Shown here: positions 15,137-23,047 of the stretch, one piece after another | Layout: every line of letters starts with the position of its first letter | Position numbering within the stretch: position 1 is the first letter of the stretch | Assembly (NCBI RefSeq): GCF_016428585.1 | Contig: NZ_JAELVR010000002.1 | Coordinates: forward strand, 62,001-126,000 | Length of the DNA stretch: 64,000 bases | Source of the DNA: Sedimentitalea arenosa | GTDB lineage: Bacteria > Pseudomonadota > Alphaproteobacteria > Rhodobacterales > Rhodobacteraceae | Direction: 5' to 3' | Translations under genes and position numbers: made by a program | Notes under the pieces: model-generated | What the model was told of the DNA's origin: nothing | Database searches by the model: none | The model's input: only the letters and a program-made list of their open reading frames with translations

Positions 15137-16925
15137 TCTCTTCTGGTTCGCGTCCGTCTGGACGCTGATTGCCCGGCAGAGCCGCTTCGTGTCGCAGACC
15201 GCGCGTACCGATTGCGGTGTCGCCAGTGCCCTGACGGTTCTGAACCTGATGGGCCGCAAGGCAGATTCAGTTGACGCGGTCGACCGGATGGACCCCGATC
15301 GCACCGGCACAAGTCTCGAGGCTTTGCGTGTCTACTTCGCAGAGTGCCACGGGATCGAGGCGCGATCACTTTCCGTCCCGGCGGGCCGCATCGGCGAGAT
15401 CGAAGGGCAGGCAATACTGCACATGACCCAGCAGCACTACGTGGTGTTGTTGCGGGCCTATCGTGGCGGCGTGCTCGTCTTTGACCCGTCGGTCGGCCCG
15501 GTCTTCTACCCGATGCAGGATTTCGAGAGCCTGTATTCCGGTTACCTGTTGCAGGTCGGCGGGCAGACGGCGGCCGCGCAGCTGCCGGCGCATCCGGCGC
15601 CGGGCGGTGCGGTTGGTGGGCGCCAGACCCGCGGGGTCGAACCGGTGTCGCTTTTCATCATCGGCTTCGCCACGCGGCTGCTTGAATGCGCCATCCTGCT
15701 TTGCCTTGTTGCCGTGCTCTATCTCGTCCTGAACCGGGCAGGGTTTTCTTCGCTGTTGACCGCCTTTGGATTGATCGCCGTCTGCGGTGCGTTGCTGTTG
15801 CTGGCTCACCAGGTCAGGTTCGACGGCGAAGACGGTTGGACGCGCCGCCGCCAGACCGGGTTCTGGCGCGGTCTTATCCGCACGTCGGTGCGTGGCCGCG
15901 ACCTCAGCGGATTCCGTGGCCGCGACGAGCGCGAGGTGGCAAGCTCGTTGCGCAAGGGGCTGAGCGTCGCCATCCCCCAGCGGTCGCAGGTTCCGGCCAC
16001 CTTGGGCGCGTTCTGCGCCATGCCGGCCTTGCTGATGTTCCTGAGCCCCGTACTTGCGGTGGTGCACACGCTTCTCTTCGGCTTTGTCCTGATCGTCGTG
16101 CAGCTTGACCGCGTGAAGGTGTGCCGACGTTCCGTGCGCCCCGGCATCGGCCGTTACAGCAAGCTGAGCCTCGGACACGATGTGATCAACGCGGTTTCAG
16201 GGCCCGACCTGATCGGCGAGGCCGCGAAATGGACCGTGATCGGCGTCGCCGGGTTCAGCGTCCTGCTGAGCAACCTGCCACCGGTCGCGCTCATGTTCTG
16301 GATCCTCGCAGCGATGCAGATCGTGCCGACGGACTTTCGCCGCGCCATGGCACTTGCGCCGGGCCTCGCGGCGCGTGAACCGCTGTCCGACTTGACGGCG
16401 AGCCAGGTGCCGTTGCGCACCCAGCGGATCGTCGGCCCGATCGACCTGAGCGTGCAACATGCTGACGGGCTGATGCGCATCGACGGGATCACCCCCCTGA
16501 CGCAAAGCCTGATGCAGCCCGACCTGACGGTGCGCGAACAGCGTCTGATCATGGCTGATATCGTGCGCCACACGGTCGAAAACCTGCCAGCGTCCGAACC
16601 GATCCCGCGGATCGGGCCGATCCGCATCTTCGGCCCGGGGCAGAACGCGTCGCAGGTCGATTTCGAACAGCTGATGATCGCCCGCGAAGCCCGCGCCGAT
16701 GCCAATCTGCCGGCGCGGGTGAACACCCGTGAGATCCTCGACCAGAGCGCCGAGGACCTGGTGCTGCGGGACCTGCACAGCTGCGAACCCGGCGATTTCC
16801 CCGTCTTCTGGGATTTTCGCGAACGGCTGCCCGTGGCCGAGTTGCAGGCCCGGTTGCGCAGGCTCGGGCTGCCCTGCGCCGGGCATCTGACGATGAAACG
16901 CCTGACAGTGGTGGAGGCTGCGTGA
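15123..16925 (+). CDS. C39 peptidase fused to a six-helix transporter-like domain, no ATPase domain
   Basis: A 600-aa membrane protein. Residues about 20-150 form a C39 peptidase: Q25 (oxyanion), C31 in TDCGVA, H105 in QHYVVLL and D121 in FDPSVGP, a complete catalytic set. It should cut the precursor after Gly-Gly. Three pairs of hydrophobic segments follow (about 178-230, 290-330, 375-415), as in type I ABC exporters. The last 170 residues, where the nucleotide-binding domain should be, contain no Walker A, Walker B or LSGGQ. The nearest thing is IFGPGQNASQ, which lacks the GKS/T. So this looks like a C39 exporter subunit that has lost or never had its ATPase. It is coupled to the HlyD-like gene. 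Confidence 0.85.
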   Translation: MLRSSLFWFASVWTLIARQSRFVSQTARTDCGVASALTVLNLMGRKADSVDAVDRMDPDRTGTSLEALRVYFAECHGIEARSLSVPAGRIGEIEGQAILHMTQQHYVVLLRAYRGGVLVFDPSVGPVFYPMQDFESLYSGYLLQVGGQTAAAQLPAHPAPGGAVGGRQTRGVEPVSLFIIGFATRLLECAILLCLVAVLYLVLNRAGFSSLLTAFGLIAVCGALLLLAHQVRFDGEDGWTRRRQTGFWRGLIRTSVRGRDLSGFRGRDEREVASSLRKGLSVAIPQRSQVPATLGAFCAMPALLMFLSPVLAVVHTLLFGFVLIVVQLDRVKVCRRSVRPGIGRYSKLSLGHDVINAVSGPDLIGEAAKWTVIGVAGFSVLLSNLPPVALMFWILAAMQIVPTDFRRAMALAPGLAAREPLSDLTASQVPLRTQRIVGPIDLSVQHADGLMRIDGITPLTQSLMQPDLTVREQRLIMADIVRHTVENLPASEPIPRIGPIRIFGPGQNASQVDFEQLMIAREARADANLPARVNTREILDQSAEDLVLRDLHSCEPGDFPVFWDFRERLPVAELQARLRRLGLPCAGHLTMKRLTVVEAA

Positions 16926-16928
16926 TCC

Positions 16929-18161
16929 ATGCCCGTGACCTATCCGATCCTTGGTGACATCTGGCCCTACTCCGAGGCCGCCGCGCCGCCTGAACTGGCG
17001 TCGCTACCCGTCGACGTGTTTTTTTCCGACCCGAAAGGCAGCAGCATCCAGGCCGCCAAATGGGTACTGACCGAGGACCCCGGCTGCGCGCCGCGTGCCG
17101 CCTATGCGCTGCGCCTGACGCGATGGGACGGGGTGGGGGACCTGTCGCGCTGGGACGCGTCGCGCGGTGAATGGCAGAAGGTGAAACGCTTCAATGTGCC
17201 GGACCGCGACAGGGCCTGCTCGATCATCGATCTCAAGGGCATCCTGCTCAGCAACGTGGCGACGTCGCAGTCCCTGTCAGGTCGTCTGGACGTTTTGCTG
17301 CAGGCCGATCGCCGCGAGATGAAAACCTATCGCCTGCTTTCCAAGGTATTCTCGGTCATGTCGATCATCGTGCTGTTCTACTCGGTGCGAGCCGGGGTCG
17401 AGAAGGCGGCCATCGAACCGTTCGCGCTGATCTTCGCGCTTGCGGTCGGGATCGGTCTTTTGGCGGTCGGCCTCCGCGTTCGTTGCAAGACGCTCAGCGA
17501 GGAGGGCCTGACCCGGATGCGCGAACAGTTCCAGTACGAGTATCGCGCCTCCGAGAACGCGCCGTTGACCCTGAACAACCTGACCAGCATCCTGAAGGAG
17601 AACGACCGCAGCCGCGAGGAAGAGGCGGTGATTTTCGGATTTCTGCTGCTTTTGTGCTTCGTCTATTTCATCTCTCCGCTCGTGGTCATCGGCGTGATCG
17701 TTGCGCTGATCATCGTCACGCTGATGATGGGCGATCGCGGAACGTTGCGGAAGCTTGGCCTGGCGTTCGACCGCAGCGAAACGCGGCTCGAACAGTCCTT
17801 CCTGTCATTTCGCGCGTCAAATGACACGCTGGCGCCTCCGGCGCTGCGGGCCGCCAAGAAGGATGTGCTGCGGGACCGGATCCGGCGCTATGGCGATATG
17901 CAGCGCAAGGTGCGTGAAACCCAGTCACGGTTCCGCCTGACCCAGGATATCGGAATGGGCGTGGCCTTCATGGTGATTTTCTCCTCCTATGCCTTTCCGA
18001 TCGCGGCGGGATTTCAGAAACTGTCGATCAGCGTTTCGGACTCGCTGATGTCGACATCGCTCTTTTCGATCGCGCCCGTGGTGATCCTGCTCAGCATCTC
18101 GAAGTCCACCGTGGCTCTTTCGCAGATCGCCAACCGGCGGATCATGGCGATGGCGCGCTGA
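16929..18161 (+). CDS. Second six-helix transporter-like membrane protein without ATPase
   Basis: A 410-aa membrane protein that I cannot assign to a named family. Residues 1-135 are soluble. Three hydrophobic pairs then follow (about 143-185, 218-260, 340-390). A basic amphipathic stretch with RRYGDMQRKVRETQSRFRLTQ-like character lies before the last pair. This spacing matches the transmembrane domain of a type I ABC exporter. No nucleotide-binding domain follows. It starts 3 nt after the C39 gene, so the two may form a heterodimeric channel. An ATPase encoded elsewhere, or another energy source, would be needed. The last gene of the plus-strand cluster. Confidence 0.72.
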   Translation: MPVTYPILGDIWPYSEAAAPPELASLPVDVFFSDPKGSSIQAAKWVLTEDPGCAPRAAYALRLTRWDGVGDLSRWDASRGEWQKVKRFNVPDRDRACSIIDLKGILLSNVATSQSLSGRLDVLLQADRREMKTYRLLSKVFSVMSIIVLFYSVRAGVEKAAIEPFALIFALAVGIGLLAVGLRVRCKTLSEEGLTRMREQFQYEYRASENAPLTLNNLTSILKENDRSREEEAVIFGFLLLLCFVYFISPLVVIGVIVALIIVTLMMGDRGTLRKLGLAFDRSETRLEQSFLSFRASNDTLAPPALRAAKKDVLRDRIRRYGDMQRKVRETQSRFRLTQDIGMGVAFMVIFSSYAFPIAAGFQKLSISVSDSLMSTSLFSIAPVVILLSISKSTVALSQIANRRIMAMAR

Positions 18162-18252
18162 ACGGTTCGCCCTGCAACCCCGTCTCAATGCGCAAGCGCC
18201 GTCTCTCGCGATGATCGCGACATGGCCGGGCAACCGGACGACCAAAAGGAAA

Positions 18253-18280
18253 CCGCCCGGACCCTTTCGGTCCCGGGCGG
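18253..18280 (-). terminator. Intrinsic terminator of the 2OG-oxygenase gene
   Basis: Arms CCGCCCGG-ACC and GGTCCCGGGCGG pair with one bulge around a short CTTTC loop. Read on the minus strand the hairpin is followed by TTTCCTTTT, and it lies 23 nt past the stop of the minus-strand oxygenase gene. It may also end the plus-strand cluster transcript, though the T-tract favours the minus strand. Confidence 0.7.
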
Positions 18281-18302
18281 CTCTACGATAAAGGTCGCGC
18301 AA

Positions 18303-18983
18303 TCAGTTGGTGGGCTTTTTCCACTGGCTGATATTGAAGCTTATGATGATCCGTTCGGCTTCGTTGCCTTCGCCTTCCGCCAGGTTCGGTTCGACGCTGT
18401 GATAGAGCCAGCTGGGGAAGAACAGCATCTTGCCGGCGACCGGTTTGACCTTGACCTTGGTCCAGCATTCCGTCTTGCGGCGCTTGTTCGGGATGTAGTT
18501 TGCGCCATTCATGATGGTGACGACGCGCGGATCGGTGAATTCGATGGCGCCTGCGCCTTCGGGGGCCTGCACGTAATAGACCCCGCTCCAGAGCGCGCCC
18601 GGATGGATATGCGCGCGGTTCGAGCTGAGCGGCGGATTAGTGATGGACCACATGGTCGACACGCGCAGATGGCGTGCAGTGTCATAGCCGAGGTTTTCGT
18701 TCACACCGCCAAGCATCTTGTGAATCCGGTTGGTGAGCCGCTTGAACTTGGCGTCCTTGTGCAGGTTGTTGTGGCTGTGCCAGCCACCCAGCGAGCGATA
18801 GTTCGAGCGTTCAATCCCTTTGGAGTCCTTGTCGCGTTCCTCGTAGATGGCGGCGAGGATTTCCCGATTCATGTCTTCCGCGTCGTGCAGCTTGGTCGAA
18901 TAGACCAGCGTCGGGAAATAGTCGTCCCTGCGCAATTCGTCCTGTCCGCCTTCGGTTTCGATCTGAGCAATGGTACGGGTCAT
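18303..18983 (-). CDS. Putative 2OG-Fe(II) oxygenase (TIGR02466-like)
   Basis: A 226-aa protein of the small 2-oxoglutarate/Fe(II) oxygenase group. Recognisable blocks are DDYFPTLVYST (20-30), GGWHSHNNLHKDAKFKRL (66-83), HIHPGALWSGVYYVQAP (125-141), IEFTDPR (147-153) and MLFFPSWLYHSVEPN (186-200) with RIIISFNIS (211-219). Likely iron ligands are among H125/H127, a nearby acidic residue and H195; R211 would bind the 2OG carboxylate. AAGGAGA precedes the ATG at 18983. It faces the peptide cluster tail to tail and is followed by its own terminator. Hydroxylation of Asn or Asp in the repeat polypeptide is an attractive but untested idea. Confidence 0.82.
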   Translation of the reverse strand: MTRTIAQIETEGGQDELRRDDYFPTLVYSTKLHDAEDMNREILAAIYEERDKDSKGIERSNYRSLGGWHSHNNLHKDAKFKRLTNRIHKMLGGVNENLGYDTARHLRVSTMWSITNPPLSSNRAHIHPGALWSGVYYVQAPEGAGAIEFTDPRVVTIMNGANYIPNKRRKTECWTKVKVKPVAGKMLFFPSWLYHSVEPNLAEGEGNEAERIIISFNISQWKKPTN

Positions 18984-19074
18984 AATGGTCTCCTTGGACT
19001 TGGATTTGGCAATTGCAGCACCGCAACGGTACGTTCGCTGCCTGGAAATGAACCTTCGAGAAAAGGCCTTGGGT

Positions 19075-19893
19075 TCAGCGACATCCCTCTGGAACCGGTG
19101 GAGCAGATGGCACATTCGGTGGTGTATCAAGAATCGTTCGGATGACGGCGATCCGGGCCGGGACTCGCGCAAGAATGTCGCGACTGTCGACAGGCGGAAT
19201 CCGGCCGGGATGGCGCAGCAGCGCATAAGCGAAAAGCGCGGTTTCGGCCAGATCCTCGCGGTCGGGACGAGACTGCGCATAGCGGGTCATGAAAGCGTCG
19301 TCTTGGCGTTGCGCCGCGACCCATCCAGGCGACAGGCTATACGCGTTGTCCAGAGTCGCGTGGATCGACTCGTGCAGCAGGGATTCCGCCAACCGTTTCT
19401 GACCGATCCGGCGCGTCGCCATGTCCTGGTAGACGAACATCTTGCCTGACCCGGCGTGGAACCCTTCATCCCCCTTGTGAATGCCCAAGCGGCGAATACC
19501 GTGCCGAAAGGCAAGCGGGATCTGACCCAGGCGATTGCCGTAGCGGTCGGCTTCCGCGCGGGCGGCCACCTCCGTTTCGAACTCGGGGTTCAGCACGATC
19601 TCGAAAGGGGGCATGTCGCTGAAATGGGCGCTGAAGACAAAGGTGTCCAGATCGAACTCGTCGTCCTGCCGCTTGTCCCACATCTGGCGAGTCCCTCGGC
19701 CCTCGTAGGCAAGGCAAACGAAGGTTGAGGGATCGTCATCGAGAATGATGTCAAATACCGTGTCCGCAGTTGCCGAAAAGGGCGGTTCGCTGGCCCACAG
19801 GCCCGTGGAAAACGAGGCGAGGCTGGCCGTGATCGCGAGGCAGAGCAAATTCGATCTGCATGCATCTACTGATGGCACCGTGAACGGCTCCAT
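19075..19893 (-). CDS. Secreted HExxH zinc-protease-like protein
   Basis: A 272-aa protein with an N-terminal hydrophobic export signal (NLLCLAITASLASFSTGLWA, about 15-34). The zincin motif is HESIH at 174-178 in a helix (AESLLHESIHATLDNAY), followed after about 35 residues by EDLAE, which could give the third ligand. The central part has FETEVAARAEADRYGNRLG. No named peptidase family is obvious to me. The start at 19893 has GGAG eight bases upstream; a longer start at 19947 is less likely. It lies 91 bp upstream of the oxygenase on the same strand. It may process the exported repeat polypeptide outside the cytoplasm. Confidence 0.7.
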   Translation of the reverse strand: MEPFTVPSVDACRSNLLCLAITASLASFSTGLWASEPPFSATADTVFDIILDDDPSTFVCLAYEGRGTRQMWDKRQDDEFDLDTFVFSAHFSDMPPFEIVLNPEFETEVAARAEADRYGNRLGQIPLAFRHGIRRLGIHKGDEGFHAGSGKMFVYQDMATRRIGQKRLAESLLHESIHATLDNAYSLSPGWVAAQRQDDAFMTRYAQSRPDREDLAETALFAYALLRHPGRIPPVDSRDILARVPARIAVIRTILDTPPNVPSAPPVPEGCR

Positions 19894-20388
19894 GCGCCAT
19901 ACTCCAATACTTGGGCGCGGCGGGGCCACGCGAAACGGATATTTCAATAGTCGGTGCCGGATTGGCAGTTTCTGTCCTGCCCCGGTGTTTGAATTGCAAG
20001 AAGCTTAGCCATGCCCCTTCATCCGCGCAATGCTGGTATATCTTACCTTTCGCCGTCCAGCGCGGAGCGTGCGAGCTGGACTCGATCCGGGGGAACGCCG
20101 CGATTGAGCGACCGTCGGAAAAGATCTGCTGTCGGTCGCCGTCGAGCCTCTTCGTGTGCTACGGCACGGCATTCGGGACGCCGAAATCGTGCGGACAGTG
20201 CCGGACGTCGAGAGTGGTCAGATATCCAGGGCGGCGATGGTCGTGATCAATGGCGTCTTTCCGGACATCCCGGGGTCATGGCTTTCGGACATCGTGCTAT
20301 GGGCGAACGCATCAAGATTTCTGCGCGAAACGCCTACGTGACGGCGATCCCATCCGAACGGGCAGGCCGTTCGCGCTGACAGCTATGC
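19894..20388. other. 495-bp intergenic region, no supported gene
   Basis: It holds the promoter of the secreted protease and the 3' end of the PAS gene transcript. Short plus-strand reading frames occur (about 20011-20379 and 20156-20341), but their composition is Arg/Ser-rich and I find no family match, so I do not call a gene. A decayed gene remnant is possible. Confidence 0.4.
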
Positions 20389-21279
20389 TCAATGACTGCG
20401 CTGTTGCAGCATAACGACATAGAAGGCGACGTTGTGATGCAGGGCCGCGCTGATCGTCGCCTCGTAGGCTCCGATCTGGGTGTGCTTGATATGGCGGCAG
20501 AGACTGGTCTGGACCATGCCGGTGTCCATGATTTCACCCGGGCTTTCCCGGATCGTCAGGTCGAGCGCGGCATACTCGAAAAGCGATCGTCCCCAGGGCC
20601 CGACGCCGCCACCGTCAAATTCCTGCCGGGCCTGTTTGTTCGCGTAGCAAACCCTGTGATCCTTGTCGACGATCAGCACCGGCACGGGCAGGATCTCGAG
20701 CCCTGCGCGAAGTTCGTTTTCAGGCACGTTCAGCACCAGGAACTGAACCGTCGTCTCGGTCTCATCGACGACAGGCACGATCAGGCGCTGCCAAGTCGAG
20801 ACGAAAACACTGCGCGGTGGTTGATGCACCGTCAACAGGCGCTCGCGGCGCTGGCCCACGGCGACGTAGGTCGCGCTGAAGAAAGCGCTGATATGGCCGG
20901 GAAAGGCGTCCGTCGTCATGCCGGTCATGTCCTTGCCATAAATCCGTGCGATCCCCAGGCCATAGTGATCATAGTGAAAGACGCGGGGATCGTCGGTCGT
21001 GGACAGCAGCATCAGCCAATCCTTCGTCGCCCCGAACACCCCGAGGTCGAGCGCCTTGAGCGGAATGGTTGCCGCGCCCGAGCTGAGTCGGTCACAGGTG
21101 TCGCTGAACTGCTGCACCACGGAGCGAAAGGAATTTCGCGGATCAGGGCTCCACAACAGAAAGGGCGGGGGCGCATCGACTTTCAGAAACTGATCTCTCG
21201 CCGTGAGAAGATCCGCCTCGTAAGGAGGCTTCGCATCACCAGCTGCGCCAGAGCCGGTGGAGTGTACGTGCGTTGTCAT
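20389..21279 (-). CDS. PAS-domain signalling protein
   Basis: A 296-aa soluble protein without a recognisable output domain. Residues about 30-170 resemble the alphaproteobacterial PAS-like region with LLWSPDPRNSFRSVV, VFHYDHYGLGIARIYGKDMTG and FFSATYVAVGQRRERLLTVH. A second, classical PAS unit follows with LEILPVPVLIVDKDHRVCYANKQARQEF. It could be a one-component sensor or a partner for another regulator. It is the nearest potential regulator to the peptide cluster and points away from it. The upstream 205 bp are AT-rich and shared with the divergent SDR gene. Confidence 0.72.
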   Translation of the reverse strand: MTTHVHSTGSGAAGDAKPPYEADLLTARDQFLKVDAPPPFLLWSPDPRNSFRSVVQQFSDTCDRLSSGAATIPLKALDLGVFGATKDWLMLLSTTDDPRVFHYDHYGLGIARIYGKDMTGMTTDAFPGHISAFFSATYVAVGQRRERLLTVHQPPRSVFVSTWQRLIVPVVDETETTVQFLVLNVPENELRAGLEILPVPVLIVDKDHRVCYANKQARQEFDGGGVGPWGRSLFEYAALDLTIRESPGEIMDTGMVQTSLCRHIKHTQIGAYEATISAALHHNVAFYVVMLQQRSH

Positions 21280-21484
21280 CGAAAACGCCCTCGCAATTAT
21301 CTAATCAATCAATCAAAACTGTACGTTAAGTATATCGTAGGAACCGTTGCGATCCAGTTAACGGTGCCCGGTGCGGAGGCCAAACGCGTCACGCTTCCGT
21401 GTGCTGGGGCGTTTGACGCGATCGGATCGCACCGGAACAAGCCTTGATGAAAAGCCGCGAATAGAGAACCGGAAGGCCACGAAG

Positions 21485-22249
21485 ATGACGGGAAAATCCA
21501 ACGAAATCAAGGTGACTTGCGTGACCGGTGCCGCCGGCGGGTTGGGGCGAGCGATCAGTCGGGGGCTGATTGGCGCCGGGTTCAGGGTCGTTGGCCTCGA
21601 TGTGTCTGACGAGGGGCTCAAGGATCTGGCTGAGCGGATTTCGGCTGATGGCCATGCCGGCGCGTTCGATCCGATTTTGGTCGATCTGACCGATCCGGAT
21701 GCCATTGCCGATGCGTTCGCCACGATCCGTGCGCGTCACGGCGGCCTTGATGGGCTGGTGAACAATGCGGGCACCTGTTTCATGTCGGACTTTCCGGACA
21801 TCACTGCCGCCGAACTCGACCGTCAGATGGCGGTCAATTTCAACTCCGCTTTCCACTGTTGCCAGCAGGCGATCAAGCTGATGGAGGGGCGAGAGGGAGT
21901 ACGCAAGATCGTGAACATCTCCTCAAACGGTGCCTACAATTTCGACGTCTTCGACCCACCGCATTACCGCGCAAGCAAGGCGGCGATGGACACGCTGACC
22001 AAGGATCTCGCCCGCCGCTATGCCCGCGAGCGTGTCGCGGTCAATTCGATCGCCCCTGCGATGACCGAAACGCCGCTCTTCGGTGTCCTCAGCGAGGAGG
22101 TTCTGGATCGCGCGATTTCGGCCATGCCGCATGGACGTGCCATGCAACCCGAGGAGATCGCGGCCTGGGTGGCTTTCCTGATGTCCGCGGCCGGCGATGT
22201 CTGCTCGGGCAACGTCATCATCCTGAACCAGGGGCGGGATGTCAGGTGA
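21485..22249 (+). CDS. Short-chain dehydrogenase/reductase
   Basis: A 254-aa classical SDR, probably NAD-dependent since VGLDVSDEGL places Asp after strand two. The cofactor loop is TGAAGGLGRA, the structural motif is VNNAG, and the catalytic Tyr-Lys pair is YRASKAAMD with a Ser in NISSNG. An in-frame GTG start lies 114 nt upstream but the ATG at 21485 gives the normal SDR N-terminus. It probably oxidises or reduces a small hydroxy or keto compound of the neighbouring catabolic group. It converges with the MBL gene, with a 10-bp gap. Confidence 0.88.
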   Translation: MTGKSNEIKVTCVTGAAGGLGRAISRGLIGAGFRVVGLDVSDEGLKDLAERISADGHAGAFDPILVDLTDPDAIADAFATIRARHGGLDGLVNNAGTCFMSDFPDITAAELDRQMAVNFNSAFHCCQQAIKLMEGREGVRKIVNISSNGAYNFDVFDPPHYRASKAAMDTLTKDLARRYARERVAVNSIAPAMTETPLFGVLSEEVLDRAISAMPHGRAMQPEEIAAWVAFLMSAAGDVCSGNVIILNQGRDVR

Positions 22250-22259
22250 AGACCATTCC

Positions 22260-23018
22260 TCAAGTGTATGAGGCGGGAGCTTTCTTGAGGGTTTTCCATT
22301 GCTCGGGACAATGGCCGTAGATCACTGTCGCGCCGGTGTCGCGGACAAGAGCCATGAGCCGCGCGCCATGCCGGATCGCCAGATCTTCATTCCATGACCC
22401 TGCAAAGGCCTCGTCTATTTCCGCGGGGCGGGAAATCGCGTCCGAAGTCAGCATCAGGGGGCCGGTTTCGGGCAACTCGAGCAGGAGCGACAGTTGGCCC
22501 GGTGCGTGGCCCGGAGTGAACAGTACCTCGAACCCGGGGCCGATCCGGGTGTCTTCATCGATCAACAGGTAATCGCGGTCAGGCCAGTCGATCGGTTGCG
22601 CGCCGCGCCAGTAGAGCGGCTTTGGCAACTCGCGCTCCGCGCGCGCAATGAGGATCGGCGCCTGCGGACAGAGCGCCAGGCCGCCGACATGGTCGATATG
22701 GGTGTGCGTCTGGATCATCAGGTTGATCCGGTCGAGCGTGGTGCCAGCACAGGCCAGTTGCGCGGCCGGGAGATTCTCGGGAGTGCAGGACAGCACGCTG
22801 CCGAACGACCCCAGAGAATCCTCCTGCGTCGCGCGCGCCGCGTCCTCGGCGTACTTGGCGGGGAAGCCCGAGTCGACGAGCACCTCTTCGCCTGCACTGG
22901 TGCGGATCAGGAAACCGCAGATGCCGATGATGCGCCCGTTGGCGTGAACCTTGAACAGCCCGAAATCCAGAACATGGACCGAAACCGGGTGGCCTTTCAG
23001 AATGGCTCGCGTATTCAT
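22260..23018 (-). CDS. MBL-fold hydrolase, N-acyl homoserine lactonase-like
   Basis: A 252-aa metallo-beta-lactamase-fold enzyme. The dinuclear zinc motif is H105-x-H107-x-D109-H110 (THTHIDHVGG); further ligands are expected from FTPGHAPGQL and LTSDAI, and YGHCPEQW near the end. The length and GHAPG block resemble AttM/AiiB-type lactonases. It may open a lactone or hydrolyse an ester in the adjacent pathway, or quench quorum signals. It is divergent from the aminotransferase, with about 29 bp between start codons. Confidence 0.82.
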   Translation of the reverse strand: MNTRAILKGHPVSVHVLDFGLFKVHANGRIIGICGFLIRTSAGEEVLVDSGFPAKYAEDAARATQEDSLGSFGSVLSCTPENLPAAQLACAGTTLDRINLMIQTHTHIDHVGGLALCPQAPILIARAERELPKPLYWRGAQPIDWPDRDYLLIDEDTRIGPGFEVLFTPGHAPGQLSLLLELPETGPLMLTSDAISRPAEIDEAFAGSWNEDLAIRHGARLMALVRDTGATVIYGHCPEQWKTLKKAPASYT

Positions 23019-23047
23019 TGGGTGAAATCTCTCACGTGGCGATGGGC

